Shown here piece by piece: positions 47,163 to 64,000 of a stretch of 64,000 bases of DNA (position 1 is its first letter; each line of letters begins with the position of its first letter). This stretch comes from Klebsormidium nitens. Lineage: Eukaryota > Streptophyta > Klebsormidiophyceae > Klebsormidiales > Klebsormidiaceae. The stretch is from positions 1 to 64,000 of the forward strand of contig DF237451.1 of the NCBI GenBank assembly GCA_000708835.1, written 5' to 3'. The notes beneath the pieces are model-generated. The model was not told the origin of the DNA, searched no databases, and was given only the letters and a program-made list of their open reading frames with translations. A program made the translations under genes and the position numbers.

Positions 47163-50100
47163 AGCTGCTGTGTTATTTTGAAGGCATCAGTGATGTCACG
47201 GCACACAACTCGGGATTTTTCTCGAAGTTCAGTGCTAGGACCTTACCAAACTTCGTGGGTTTGACAGCGCAAGGGTTTTGCTAAGCGGATGCTGTCGTTA
47301 ACGTTCGTTAGGCAAGGGAGATGCCCCACGTAGCGACGTAATAAGGACGTACAAAAGTATCAGGGCGTCAAAGATACATACCAAGAAACTTGGCAAGGGG
47401 GTTGCCAGCCAGCAGTGTAAAAGCCCGGGACTCGGATTGTATCGAGCAAACCGGTCCAGCACTTCGCTCAGTTGCAGGTCTGACGTACCATGCAGTCGGA
47501 GGGGTTTAATTAGACAGGATTGATCGAATCGATCAATCACCTCGTGGCTTGGGCGATGACACTAAAGAGACTGGTCAGAGATACACAAATGACAATACAT
47601 ATATAAGTTGACATGCATGCAGACGCGGAGTCGGAGCGCGGACGACATGCTAGATAAGCACAGACTTTTTGCCGCATTTCGAGCCTAGAACTCGAAGGAA
47701 CTTCGAATTGACATCGTGTCGATCGCAGATTCAACCACGTATATACCGACCACGATGCGACCACGATGCGCGCGCCAATATATATGTTGCTGAGTAATTT
47801 AGCATCTAGCTTTAATAGTACTAAGCTGTAGTATCATAGTATATGACCATAGCGTTGTTGAAGTAGCGTGCAACCCCGCCTCTAACTCCGCCCGGTTGCT
47901 TGATGGAAAAGTGATCGGGGAGTTTGGGCCGAGATTCGTTTCGAGGATAAGGCTAATCAAAAGTCGACACCTGTCCGGGGTCGAAACCTGGTGCCAACTA
48001 GAAGCATCAATGATTGGTACTTTCAAGAAGTATGATCTGCCCGGTTGATGTGTATATTTTAACCGGGTAGCCCGGTCGCGCGCTATTCAGCACACTACCG
48101 GCAGATTTTAAGTTGTAGGCTAGTCTGCGGTAAGGTATAGTGTCTACGATCCCGGGCCTCGGCAGAGTTGACCCCCGTACCCGGTGGATGGGAAAATTGA
48201 GTTAGAAGTTGAACCTATTGAGGTCTGTCTACCCAACAACCACCGACCGGACCAGATCTACCTACTGTGAGTGACGTCATCTATAGGTCTACCGTCCGCG
48301 TAAAGGTATGTACCAGTAGACTTACACTACTACACAAGTAGGCCTAAGCTTCCTAGGCTACATAAGTAGGTAGTAGCCAGTGTGCAGTGTTCAAATTGTT
48401 TCCAACGGTTCTATACCGCAGACCGCGCGGTACGGCCGGCGGCCCAAATAAGTAGTACCGGGTACCTAAAATACGGGTACCATGTCAGAACTGTCAGAAC
48501 CGGCCCCTTACACTTGATTTTGGAGCTAGACTGTGTCAGATCTCGGTCCAAACTGGGAGCGATTGACACTATCAAACTTCTCAAATTGGCTGAGAATTGC
48601 GACCGCCGTCGATGCGAATATCTACGGCGAAAAAAGCCTTATCCCAACAATCGAATCCGAAACCGAATTTGTTGTGGTGGCTTCTACGGCCTCCGAGTTA
48701 GAGGCGGGGTCGCGGGCTTCTTCAACAACGCTATGGACGTTTCATTTAATTTTACCGGCCCCGTATTTTGAATCATTTAATTATACCGGTGCCACCGCGT
48801 GGCACGTATACTATACACTGATATTATAAGCTTCTTATTTTCAAGGGCGCGGCCCGCGAGCACTAGATAGGTTGAATGACACGCGTATTGCAGCTGACCA
48901 TTAATTGTACATGCATGCATATGGACCGGATGTGCACGCGGCGCCATTGCATACCGTTGTCATGTGCAATCTTGAGCTTGCAATGTCGAGCTAACCGTCG
49001 TATACTCGAATTCCGTCTTAAAAAGATTGAATGGAAGACATGCCGCCGCCCCGGCCGGCCATGACGTGAGTCACATGTACCGTGTCATGCAGAGCACTTC
49101 AAAGCTCAATGGTTTGAATCCGATTTTTAGCTGCTGCATTGAAACGCGTGCAAAGTCTGCATGGCACTTCAAAGCTTTGAAAAAGTGAGTAAGCCTGGAC
49201 TCGAGGACTTACGTACTTGATTGGGATCTGCCGATGTAACTGGCATCGTGCTCGATATAGGCCTCGCGACTGCGCGCATTGCAGTCGGACTCATGCTTAA
49301 TTTGATTGTAAGTCGTAGAGACAGAGAGTGCGGCCAAAGGTCATTCGGCATACGTACTAACATTTACTCGCATGCTGGCCAAGTCACTGTGCGTCGGAAG
49401 TGCGGCACAACTGCTTCCGACAAGTCCCAGTGAGTCAGCATGACGGGCTTGATGAACGGGCCAAACAGCCTATCCTGCCTAATACTCAACATGCTTGGCA
49501 GACGGGTTGGTTTATACGTCACCCCTGTCATGAAAGGCAATAAGCAATTAGCTTACACTTTCCTCTCGCCAGCGATGAAAGGCCTGTGCCGGCAATGGTC
49601 TTGCTTTGCGCATGGCGTATGAAGTCGAAACGTTATGCTTTCCCGCCTTGCCGTCTCGGTGCCTCCGGCGCCTTCAGCGCTGTATCCTGAAGTTGCACGA
49701 CCAGAATTGACCGTTCAATCACTAATGCAACAAGATTCAATAAGACGTTGTATTCACGCGCCTTTGCAACGGTACGGCTGCGCGAATAACAAAGACATTC
49801 GCATCCGTTGTCCTGGCTTTGCCCGCAGCATGACGGTTTTAGTTCGGCCGGGGGGACCTTTCCAGACCGGGCGGGTCTAAGAGTACACAGCGAGAGCTCA
49901 TAGAGTGCTTCCAACACTTGCAGGCGATAAAGCATGTGTTCGACACCATCCTGCAGACTCGACCCTGTGGGCTTGCTTAACTTCAGAAGCCTCGTTCCAA
50001 CTTTGACTCCAAGAGAAGCCCAAAGGATGTCTAGGACGGCTGAAAAGAATGGCAGCTAGCCATGTGAGGCAGCAAGAGTCCGTTCGAAAAGCAAGGAGCT

Positions 50101-50680
50101 CATTAGCCGGCAAGAATATCCAGAAAGGGACCCTCACCTGGAAGCAATCGAAGCTCTCAGCCATTGGGTGGATAGGGGATGGAGTTTGGGCCCAGAAAAT
50201 GCGGGAGCACGTGCTGGCTTCGCACGAGGAGACTACCCCTTCCCCTTCTGGTGCTTCAAGTAGGCGTCGACTGGAAAGTCCGGGGCCAGGTCGATGCTCT
50301 CAGCCGGCTGCAGAAGAGGGGACTAGACGGTTGAATCTTTACTCGGACAGCCGCGTCAGAGGCTGCGTTTGGACAACCGGGACGCAAAACCAGACGTGCA
50401 GAACAAGCTGTAAAAGGGGTGCCGGACAGACATCCCAACGGTCTGGAGTCCAATGCGAGGTTCTCGGAAAGCGGAGGGAGGCGAGAAAGAGGTATCAAAG
50501 AATAACCACCAGCTCTTTGACGGACACTTACCACGTGCCAAGCTTAGTGGATGCAACATCCAAGGGGAATACTTAGGAAAAAGGTCCGAACAGCAAGCCG
50601 CACAGGTCGGGTTGCATCATGTGGCGCCTGCGACCTTTCTCGTGCAATTCTTGGAGCACAAAGCGCAACCACGAGAGCCC
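47163..50680. other. 3.5-kb convergent spacer between the phosphatase and PIG-A genes
   Basis: No exon with convincing coding character, no tRNA and no rRNA is seen. The segment at 47.5-49.1 kb is AT-richer and full of short palindromes and GTAGGT/TAGGCCTA-like words. It contains the inverted-repeat pair at 47847/48736. The open frames at 49.6-50.6 kb lack recognisable motifs. Confidence 0.55.
47847..48736. repeat. Inverted pair of diverged 44-bp (and longer) repeats
   Basis: 47847-47890 matches the reverse complement of 48693-48736 at 39 of 44 positions. Both copies sit in open frames, minus 48026-47799 and plus 48533-48829, whose translations share E-L-E-A-G-x-x-A-(T/S)-S-T-T-L-W and looser similarity upstream (LLISLILET against SLIPTIESET). 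This suggests two decayed, oppositely oriented copies of one coding or transposon-derived sequence. The family is unknown to me. Confidence 0.6.
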
Positions 50681-53600
50681 TTACAGGTCGTCGAGCGCAC
50701 ATGCCGTGCAGGACAAGCGAAAAGCATGAGAACGAACAGACACGGAGAAATTACAGAGTGGCAACTTTCGACGGAGCGGCGGCCAGGCTGTAATCGTCTG
50801 CCTGGATTGCTTCAGGTATTCGTTGTGGGCCGGTGCAACCTCCAAGCCTCCCCCTGCGACAGCTCGTCGTTTCCTCACCGCCCACCAGTCGAGGAGCTTG
50901 CAGAGCACGTAGTCCAGCAGCGCGACCGCGCAGAAGAGCTTCCCGGCCCACGGCCCGCACGCGTAGTAGCGCGCCAGCCGGTTCAGCAGCAGGTCCCCGC
51001 CTGGGTCCGCCCCCACGATCAGGCTGTACACGCGCTCCGTGCGCGCAGCCACGTCGTGCCAGCTGTACATCTCGCGCACCTGCGGGCGGGGAAGGCGTAC
51101 AATCAGAGGTCTGGACGTTCGCGAATGGTTGAGGGGTCTGCAATCACGAGATACTGAGGGACGATGCCGTTGATTCTTGAACGTGAGAGAGGAACTCTCG
51201 TCTCTTGCCCACTTCGGTAGGAGGTCAGTTTCACAAGAGCGAAGCAGCGTAGGTGCGGAAAGGCGAAGAAGAGCTCACAAAAGCCGACTGATCACAATAA
51301 CAACTCTAGTCAGCCCTTTTCTTCCTAAAACCAGTGGAAGGGAAGGTTGAAAGCCTCACTCGCTTGTGCATCGCTGCAGGGTCAATGGTTGGAAGAAGAG
51401 TGATGGCACAGCTGACGGCTTCGACCAATTCGGACGCCCGAGGCTCCGCCAGGACGATCATGTCGGGGGGCAACACCTGGAGGGACAGAAGAAGAACCGA
51501 GTGCCTTCTATCAGCTTCGGCTCGCAATCACTTGCGCTCATTGTAAGTCGTCCGATGTAAGTCCATCACATGAGAACATAGAATCACAAAAATGTCTTCC
51601 CGCCAGAAGGGGTTGCGAATTCTTGCGTAGAGACATTTCATCTTGCTACCGGAGGGACATCTTGCAAAGAGACATCTTCCCAAGGTTCGTAACTTCGGAA
51701 AAAGAGACCCCGCCTCGTGAGGCTTGTTCTGGAGCCAGGATGAACTGAAAGTAGCCGGAACGTCAGATTTTCACGACCCCAGATCTTTTCACGCCGACCG
51801 CCGTCCGCAATCCGCATCAACAAATTATGAAACGAAGGCACAGAGGAGACACATCAAGTTGCCACTTGTCACACGACGCACCTCGGGCACTCCCCCTACG
51901 CGCGTGCTGACTGTGAGCAGGCCGCAGCTAGCGGCCTCCAGGATGGCGATGCAGAAGGCCTCCGTGAGCGAGCTGTTGAGGAAGATGTGGCCACGTGTCA
52001 GCACGGCGCGCGCGTCCGCGTGCGGCACCTCCCCCAGCATCTCGACGCGCTCCTGCAGCCCGCACCGCTCGCGCATCTCCTCCAGCGACACGCGCTTCGG
52101 GCCGTCGCCGCCGATCACAAAGTGGACCTGAGAAGGGGGCCAAGAGGCGCTCTTGAAGGATCTATCTAAGGTCGTCTTGCAGAAAGGAAACGTAGGTTCG
52201 TTCGGCTTCAGGACGCTGGGCAACTTCAACTCGAACATATGAATGCAGCCCACGTTCTCGGACGGGCTCTGTACTTGCCTTTAGAAAGTAGTCTGCCTCG
52301 ACCAATACGAGGTCATCGTACTGCGAAGCAAGCCTCGGAAGTTTTCCGATTTGGAGACCAATAACACAGGAAGTGCACCCGTGTCGTTCAAAAACAGATT
52401 ACTCGTCGAAGTTGCTGCAAACAACAGAAGAGAGGGAGGGGAGAACGTTGGCGGCGCTGCGACATACCTCGGGGTGCCTTTTGCAGATGGCCGGGATGAC
52501 TTCGACGAGAAGGTCGATCCCTTTCCGATAAACCAGCCGGCTGAGCACAATGATCGTCACTCGGCCGGGCTGACGTTTGCTGACATCAGGCCGGAACACG
52601 GCAGTGTCCACTGCATTTGGGATGACGGAGATCCGATGAGGGGGCAGACCGGATCGGAGGGCCTGCAGCGGGAAATGGAAGTCAAGAGGTGAGAAAACGG
52701 AAGACAGGACGTGAACAAGACTAGAGCCCGTTGATCGTGGATCTTCCAAGAATGGAAAGAGAGATGGTAAAGGAGACCTTCAGGCTCTCACATCCACAGC
52801 GCCGAGAGAGATGCTGCAGGTAAAAACTTACCGAATGGTGGATACAGGGACCGGAGACAATTCGCTTTGGCGGCCCCTCGAGCCGAAGCGTTAGTCGCCT
52901 TTTGGCAACATGCACTCTGCCGCTTCGCAGAACCGAAGATTACCGCTATCCCTGTCCTTCGAATCATGCACGGAACTTGCATCACAACCCCACAAGTGTG
53001 GCCTCACACATCGGGAAAGAGAATCACTAGAAGAGGCGAATGAGTTCCAAGTCGAGTTCCTCGTACAGCTGTTTGGCCAGGGAGCCCCCTTCCGCAAGCG
53101 GCGGCTCACTGTGTTTTCCTTGCTGGTGTGCGAGACGCAGATGGCGTGGTGCACGTCGGCGAGCACGAACTTGAGGACCTTGTTCATGTGGATGCTGGCG
53201 CCGTCCGCAAAGCCAAACAGGCTGTGGTCCGTGAACGCCACCTTGTAGCCCAGCGTGCGCCCGTGCAGCATCGCCTCGTGGGCGAGGCACGAAAACGCCT
53301 GCGCGGCAAGGGGGCGTGGGGCAGCTGCTCGACGATGGTAGTCAACGAAGTACGATCCAAGTCACCGGTATTTTGCCATGGTTACAAGCAGGACGGATGG
53401 AAAACATAGACCACCGGTGGTCTCTCGATGAATCCTGTCGGTGTAATCACTCGTAAACTTGAAGGAACGGCGGTGGCAGACTTGGGCAATCCGGGCCATC
53501 GATATGAGGGCTCAAGGGGATCCTTACAGCTATTGTTGAAAGTGTCCTGAGTTTCAGGCCTAAAAACTCAGGCACAGGCACTGATGGGGGAAAGGAGGAT

Positions 53601-54947
53601 GCTTATTCCACAAGTAAGACATGACAATCGCTTGAAGGTGGATATCACAGAGGTGTGTAAAGGGCCAGCTGCCCTCAAGATTCGGCCCTGAGATCCAAAG
53701 AGGGCAAAAAGAAGGAGCACAAAAGGGGACATATCGTTCCTCCTCCATTGTAAAGCAGAGACCAAAAGAAGGGATAGGGGCATGTTACGAGGCATCAGAT
53801 CACTGAACCCGTTCATATCGGGTTAGGTTTTAAACGTGCGCTGAAGAAAGTCGGTTTCTTCCCTTCTCAAACAAGAACGAGTGAGAGAACAAATCCGGCT
53901 GACTGGATTCCGAGCATCTGCTCGGGGCCGGCCAGCATCTTGTTCGACAGAGAACAGTCACTACATGTGCCCCATGCCCCCGCACCTGGTGGCCGTGAAT
54001 GACGGAGATCCTCTCCCTGATCAGGATGACGCGCACGATGGGCAGTGTGCTGTAGATGGTGGGGAACGTGCTCTGGCAGTAGAACGGCAGCCGCGGGATG
54101 TAGTACACCTTGAGCCCGTTGGTCATCCAGCGCACGCCGCTGCGGTTGCCGTATGCGTGGGTGAGCACCACCACCTGGCCAGTGGGAAATGCAACTTTTT
54201 AGAAGTGTCTTGGTCGTCAAAAGAGTGTTTGTTAAACTGATGAATGAAGAGCGGTTGCACATTGAGCCTCCCTCTCAAGACCAACATTGTACGGCAAGAG
54301 CGATGACGGAGTTCACGAGCTGTCGTTCGCCAGATGGAGCAGGGGACTGGCAACCACCACCTGGATTGAGGCAGCATGATGCAAGGCTTTCAGGAAGGGG
54401 CATAAGGGCTGACGGAGGTAGTAAACAATGCCAACTGGAGGATGCTTGTATGCTAGCGCCGCGACAAAGAGCAGCAGAGAGTGATCTGATCTACAGAGTG
54501 GCCCCAATAGCATGGGCAATGGGGGCTCTCAGCTTTTAATGCACTTGTCCAGAGGGAGGGCCCAGTGTGGTTGTAGCTTTTCGAAGGCTGCCAGGACTGG
54601 CTCATCGATGGGGCACCAAAAGAGAAACTCTGCTAACAAAGGCAGCGCTGACCAGCTACGCCAATGACTGAGGAAGTGCGCTCAGCTCTGAGCTGCAATG
54701 GTGTCATGGTGTCTGTGATCTCTGATGCAAAGGCGCGTTGGTCCCAGAGTTTGCTATGTGAAATCTGAGTCCTCACCTTGTGGCCCCTCTGCAGCAGGCA
54801 CTGGCTGAGATAGTAGATGTGGTTCTCAACGCCGCCAAAGTTGGGGTAGAAGAAGTCGGACACCATGAGAATGCGGTGCCTCTGCCGTCCATCGCACAGT
54901 GTCTCTCCTCCTTCATCGTCTGCGGCGTCCATCCACCGACAGCGCAC
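50681..54947 (-). CDS. PIGA: PIG-A, catalytic subunit of GPI N-acetylglucosaminyltransferase
   Basis: Seven exons: 54947-54777, 54174-53986, 53298-53110, 52662-52468, 52127-51882, 51476-51360 and 51079-50681; all introns are phase 0; 501 aa against ~484 in human PIGA. It moves GlcNAc from UDP-GlcNAc to phosphatidylinositol, the first step of GPI-anchor synthesis, on the cytosolic face of the ER. The start [20 protein letters not shown] (~25-44), [12 protein letters not shown]-like region (exon 3), SVIPNAVD and the EX7E motif of family GT4 (Glu304 and Glu312 in [15 protein letters not shown]) are intact. STRVGGVPE follows, and a single C-terminal membrane segment lies at ~414-435. The start is the first in-frame ATG; a second lies five codons on. 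It shares a 275-bp spacer with the DHX35-like gene. The other GPI-GnT subunits are not in this window. Confidence 0.95.
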
Positions 54948-55222
54948 ACTCTCATACCCTGTCTACTGGAATGCACAAAACGGAAAAAAGGCGGGCGCCA
55001 ACGCATCAACACAAAAGACGGGAGCGTGCATTTGGTGTTGAAAACTGGACGATCAACAAAGTGGGGAAGAGGTTCTTCCCATTGCTTCAGCCCCCCTTCA
55101 GCTCAGCCCAAAACCCTAATCTCAGCAAACCCTAAAAGCTGAATGCATGGGCCTTTCCCTCGGGTGTACGAGCAAACCTACTTTTCGTAATTCAGCCTTC
55201 TGTGGCGCTTTCTGTGGCCCCC
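54948..55222. promoter_or_regulatory. Bidirectional PIG-A/DHX35 promoter with two telo-boxes
   Basis: Only 275 bp lie between the two start codons. The stretch carries AAAACCCTAA at 55110-55119 and AAACCCTAAAA at 55127-55137. Telo-boxes (AAACCCTA) are known plant promoter elements common in translation and growth genes. Orientation and distance (~90-110 bp upstream of the DHX35 ATG) fit a role in that gene; sharing with PIG-A is inference. Confidence 0.6.
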
Positions 55223-60665
<5,443 letters not shown>

Positions 60666-62186
60666 GGCGGAAGAATGGCCGGGGCACCGGGTAGAGCCCA
60701 AAGACTGTCTTTTAACGTCGGCGTTCGAAGTGCGAGGTGCGTTTGGAGGTTCTGCTTTGCTATTTCTAAAAGTCCGTTCCGAGCAGTCTCGGTCCGAGGA
60801 TTTTTTGCGTAATGGGCGGTGCGAACTTGGGTTGCTCGCAGGCGCCAATCCTGCTGGCTTTTTCTTGGTTTCTCAAAGTTGAGTGGCGACTGCGTAATAG
60901 CCAACGACGTTTGCGTTGGCATCACTTTAAAAAGCGCCTTTTCGGGGCAGCCATGGTGAATTTCCGCCCAGCCCAAAGACGATTAAACCGTTCACGGCGT
61001 TCCCACGATTCTTCATGAACAAAAGGTGGCTTTCTTGTGAGCGTTGAGACAGGACCTATTTCGCAACACATGCACGTCGTCTTTGAACTAACTCATAAGG
61101 ATGCGGCTGCTGGTCCAAGAATTCTGACTCACTTCGCGACCTTCTTGCAGGAAGCGGGAGGACCATAGAGGCGTCAAATATTGCAATCCTACCCCTCATC
61201 TGAGTGAGAGTTGTTATAAGATTTGTTGCATGTAATCAACTATGTCAGATGCTGCTAATCGTATATCACGCACCTGGTATATTTGTGGCATTCTATCACA
61301 ATCAAGTCGTTGGCTTGGCCATGCCTGGTGCAATTTACATGAGGGATTCGACCGTTACAATGACGTTTACATGCATTTTCTCCCCGCGAATGGCATACAA
61401 ACATCCTCATTCCAAGACGCTTGCGGTCGCTAGCTCAGCTGCATAGATCCACATGCATGGGGGAGCGGGCAGTGCACATATAGCCGCCCGCTTTCCAGCG
61501 GCCTTCACTGACTGTCCATACGTACAGAATTGCGCAAGAGCTCGTGAGCTCTTGCCGAGGCGATTGGGTCGGATGCATATAAATTTTGGGTCACTCATCA
61601 AGTGACGGTTCGCAATCACAAGATAGCCACAATGATGCCCGTAAGTCTTCCTGCCATGCATGATGGGCGCGCTGGACGGTCGGACAGACTACATCGACAT
61701 ATGCAGTCTCAAGTCCAGCTATGTGCATCTCATCCACAAATATCGTGACGCCATTATTGAGCCTCATGTCATCTAAGTTGCCGTGTTCGTCCAAGCCGAC
61801 AAGCTTGAACATGTCCGGTCACCCTTGGTTCCATTCTCGGCTCAGGTCTCAAACGCTTTGTTTTCTACGGTCACCTGTTCGGACCCTTGCAAGCAGCCTC
61901 AGATCGTGCTTGGTGTCATGATTGCGAACTGCCCCAGCCGGGTAACAGACGTGGCCGTTTCCGCTCCATCAACCGCCTGCAGACGCAAGCACGGCTTTAG
62001 GCACTCCCCATATGAGCCAGAATCTGATCCTCCTACAGGACCTTAGCTCGCAAGCACTAACCTGCAATGCAACCGAACGTCCATCGGTTCAGGTCGGAGT
62101 CCTGACGACGCACGAATGATCACACTTAAGTGGTCTAAAAGAAGCTGTTCATAACCGGGATAAGGCATGTTGCTGCGCTTGCTTAC
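60666..62186. other. Convergent spacer between DHX35-like and TIM50 genes
   Basis: It contains the 3' UTR of the DHX35-like gene and the last part of TIM50, whose final short exon I could not place (one possibility is near 62060). I see no other gene. A minus-strand open frame at 61591-61812 has no recognisable motif and no supporting splice sites. Confidence 0.5.
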
Positions 62187-64000
62187 CTTTTGTACTCCTT
62201 GGTTCGCTCCCTGAAAGCCGACGGAACGTCTTGCCCTTCGTACGACTTGAGAACGGCGCGTGCGTCAGAGGGGCGCTGCCGGGCAAAGACTGCAGCATTC
62301 GAAGGACAAGGGACTTTCGTTTTCAAAGCAGACTTACCAAGAAGCATTCTCCGTGCTCGTCAAAAAAGTGCTTGTAGAAGAATGAGCTATTCAATGAGTT
62401 CGTTTGTCATCGACATTGGTCGCACCAACCGGAATATATGCTAGACTTGGTTGATATCGCTCGACACCGCAGGCCCTGCCAGTGGTCTCTCTGCCGATCT
62501 TTATTAGGCACGAAGCGGACAAAATGTTCTTCTGACGAACTCGAGTGAAGAAAACGCATCTTGGGCTGCTCCTATTGACAGCCTCCCATCATGAGCTGGA
62601 AAGTTCCGGATAGCCCCCTGAGCACAGGCCCAAGAAGCGCTTCTTACGGCGGCCGTGCGATGTGAAGTCGCATATCACTGTGCAATCGCACTCGAGAGGA
62701 AAAAGCTGGTGCGACAATGCTTCGGTTACATTGTTCGTCGTCCGAAGCGCAGCACGGCCTCACATTCTAGGAAGGGCAGGTGGTCCAGCAGCGCGGTGTC
62801 GTTGGTGTCCATCTTCCAGGGCTGCACCGTGAGCACGTTCTCCGGCTGCGCGCACTCCGCCGCGCCATGCCCGCTCACGAAGATGACATGCGACAGGTCG
62901 CGGTTCAACTTCGACAGGTCCTGCGCGCAGGAACAGGCCCACGGGGGTCAGTATTGCAGAGAAATAGAAGCATTTAAGCTCGAAAGTATGCACAAAGTGG
63001 AGTATTATTTGTTTGACGCTCGATGATAGATCGCGAATCTGGACGGGTCCTGCGTGTCAAGAGTGAAGACGCACGGGGTTTATGTAAGGTGAAAGCGCAA
63101 ACCCATGCAGAGCAGGTGAAGAAAATGGGATGGTCGTAAAAAACATTGAGTGTGGTTGCGTCCTAATGAACTGCGAAAGTTGAGTTCGAAGGTCAGCGGA
63201 TTACGATGCAGTTTCGACAAGTCGGACTCTTGTAAAAGGCCAACTTCGACCTCAGGACTCAATTCAAGATGAAGGCTCGTCCGGTTACAGTAAGTGACAG
63301 AGCAGGAAGCACGAATCATGCTGACGTGGCACTTCGTTCAGGTGAAGCTCGAATTGCAACACGTCCACACCTTTTGGAAGGAACCCAACCTTTGTCCTCG
63401 AACCAGAAAAACTCGGTCAAACTAGTCTTCACACCCGCACTTTGATTAAAAAGAACCCTTGAACTGCCAGATTTTCTGCACGAAATCACAACTAGGGCGG
63501 GTGGAGACTCTCACCCGCATGTGTTTCCCGTGGGTGTAGTGCGTGGCGTCGCGGTACAGGCGGTAGCGCACGCAGCCCTTGGGATCCAGGCGGTCCATGA
63601 TGGGGTCCACGTACTGCAGTGACACCCAAAGCACGTGACGCGAGATCAAACACTTTGCGTACAAGCACCATTTTCAGGCCCAGGACAATTTTCGAGCTCA
63701 AAGAGCGGGCCCGGAAATCAGGAGAGCACAGAGCTGTGCCAAACACCGTTGATTGAAAATCCCGCAGTGAAAAAATGAATCCCCAGTACGTTCGTCAGAA
63801 AGTATGTCTCCTTTTCTATGTTACCTATCACAAGGACGACGATTCTCCAGGGCTCTCATCTGCCGCTGCCGCTGGACTGGAATTACTTGCCCACGTGAGT
63901 GAATAGGCAGGGGACCACTACTGGACAGCGGATGCACAGCAAAAGCCCTCCTAGCACGGGCGTGTTCTCACCAGGTTGAGCTGGTCGCTGAAGACGACAA
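62187..64000 (-). CDS. TIM50: Mitochondrial import translocase subunit TIM50, C-terminal part
   Basis: Visible exons on the minus strand: beyond 64000-63972, 63613-63515, ~62927-62770 and 62289-62187, with consistent phases. The encoded order is VVFSDQLNL, YVDPIMDRLDPKG, YRLYRDATHYTHGKHMR, DLSKLNRDL, FVSGHG, QPENVLTVQPWK, then RQRPSDARAVLKSYEGQDVP. This is the second half of the FCP1/NIF phosphatase-like domain of TIM50, which sits in the inner mitochondrial membrane and guides presequence proteins from TOM to TIM23. The 62289-62187 exon has no start codon of its own but fits by splice sites, phase and similarity. The presequence, membrane segment and any DxDx(T/V) motif lie right of the window. 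The last exon is not identified. Confidence 0.88.

Noticed and set aside
49633-50576. Several 80-175-codon open frames on both strands
   Set aside because: The frames overlap each other on both strands and have Arg/Ser-rich shadow composition. No domain or splice-consistent chain was found.
61591-61812. Minus-strand frame with a protein-like composition
   Set aside because: It is short, has no known motif, no start context or splice support, and lies where the TIM50 3' region is expected.

Overview
This is a 64 kb piece of a eukaryotic nuclear genome, most likely from a green, streptophyte-type alga (Klebsormidium-like; this is inference). The gene set includes a SPA/COP1-type WD40 light-signalling protein, an MRL1-type pentatricopeptide protein (chloroplast rbcL mRNA stabilisation, known from green algae and land plants) and a NO VEIN-like ATPase. 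Genes are split by many short GT-AG introns, exons are very GC-rich, and introns and spacers are more AT-rich. I rebuilt exon chains by hand and required intron phases to agree at each junction. The coordinates come from that reading, not from transcripts.

Layout: (1) 1.3-15.0 kb, minus: a 27-exon gene for a ~1761-aa protein joining a NO VEIN-like GHKL/HATPase module, two CCHC zinc knuckles and a C-terminal RNase III domain with all four catalytic acidic residues. (2) 15.7-17.7 kb, plus: a 255-aa protein I do not recognise. (3) 19.5-22.6 kb, minus: DRG1 GTPase, 369 aa. (4) 24.0-30.5 kb, plus: SPA-type protein, 1667 aa. (5) 33.4-43.0 kb, minus: MRL1-type PPR protein; its first exons are unresolved. 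(6) 44.6-47.2 kb, plus: histidine phosphatase, 353 aa. (7) 50.7-54.9 kb, minus: PIG-A, 501 aa. (8) 55.2-60.7 kb, plus: DHX35-like RNA helicase, 693 aa. (9) 62.2-64.0 kb, minus, running off the right edge: TIM50.

Strands alternate strictly, so genes form divergent (head-to-head) pairs: 1/2, 3/4, 5/6 and 7/8. The tightest pair, PIG-A/DHX35, shares a 275-bp spacer with two telo-box motifs. The genes are housekeeping or organelle/light-related and do not form one pathway. Spacers hold two MITE-like elements (18.6-19.05 kb and 32.25-32.44 kb) and two diverged inverted-repeat pairs (43.5/44.2 kb and 47.85/48.7 kb). A double foldback lies in a DRG1 intron, and a DHX35 intron has a duplicated 3' splice-site segment.

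The strongest candidate for something undescribed is gene 1: a sacsin/NO VEIN-type ATPase fused through zinc knuckles to an apparently active RNase III.
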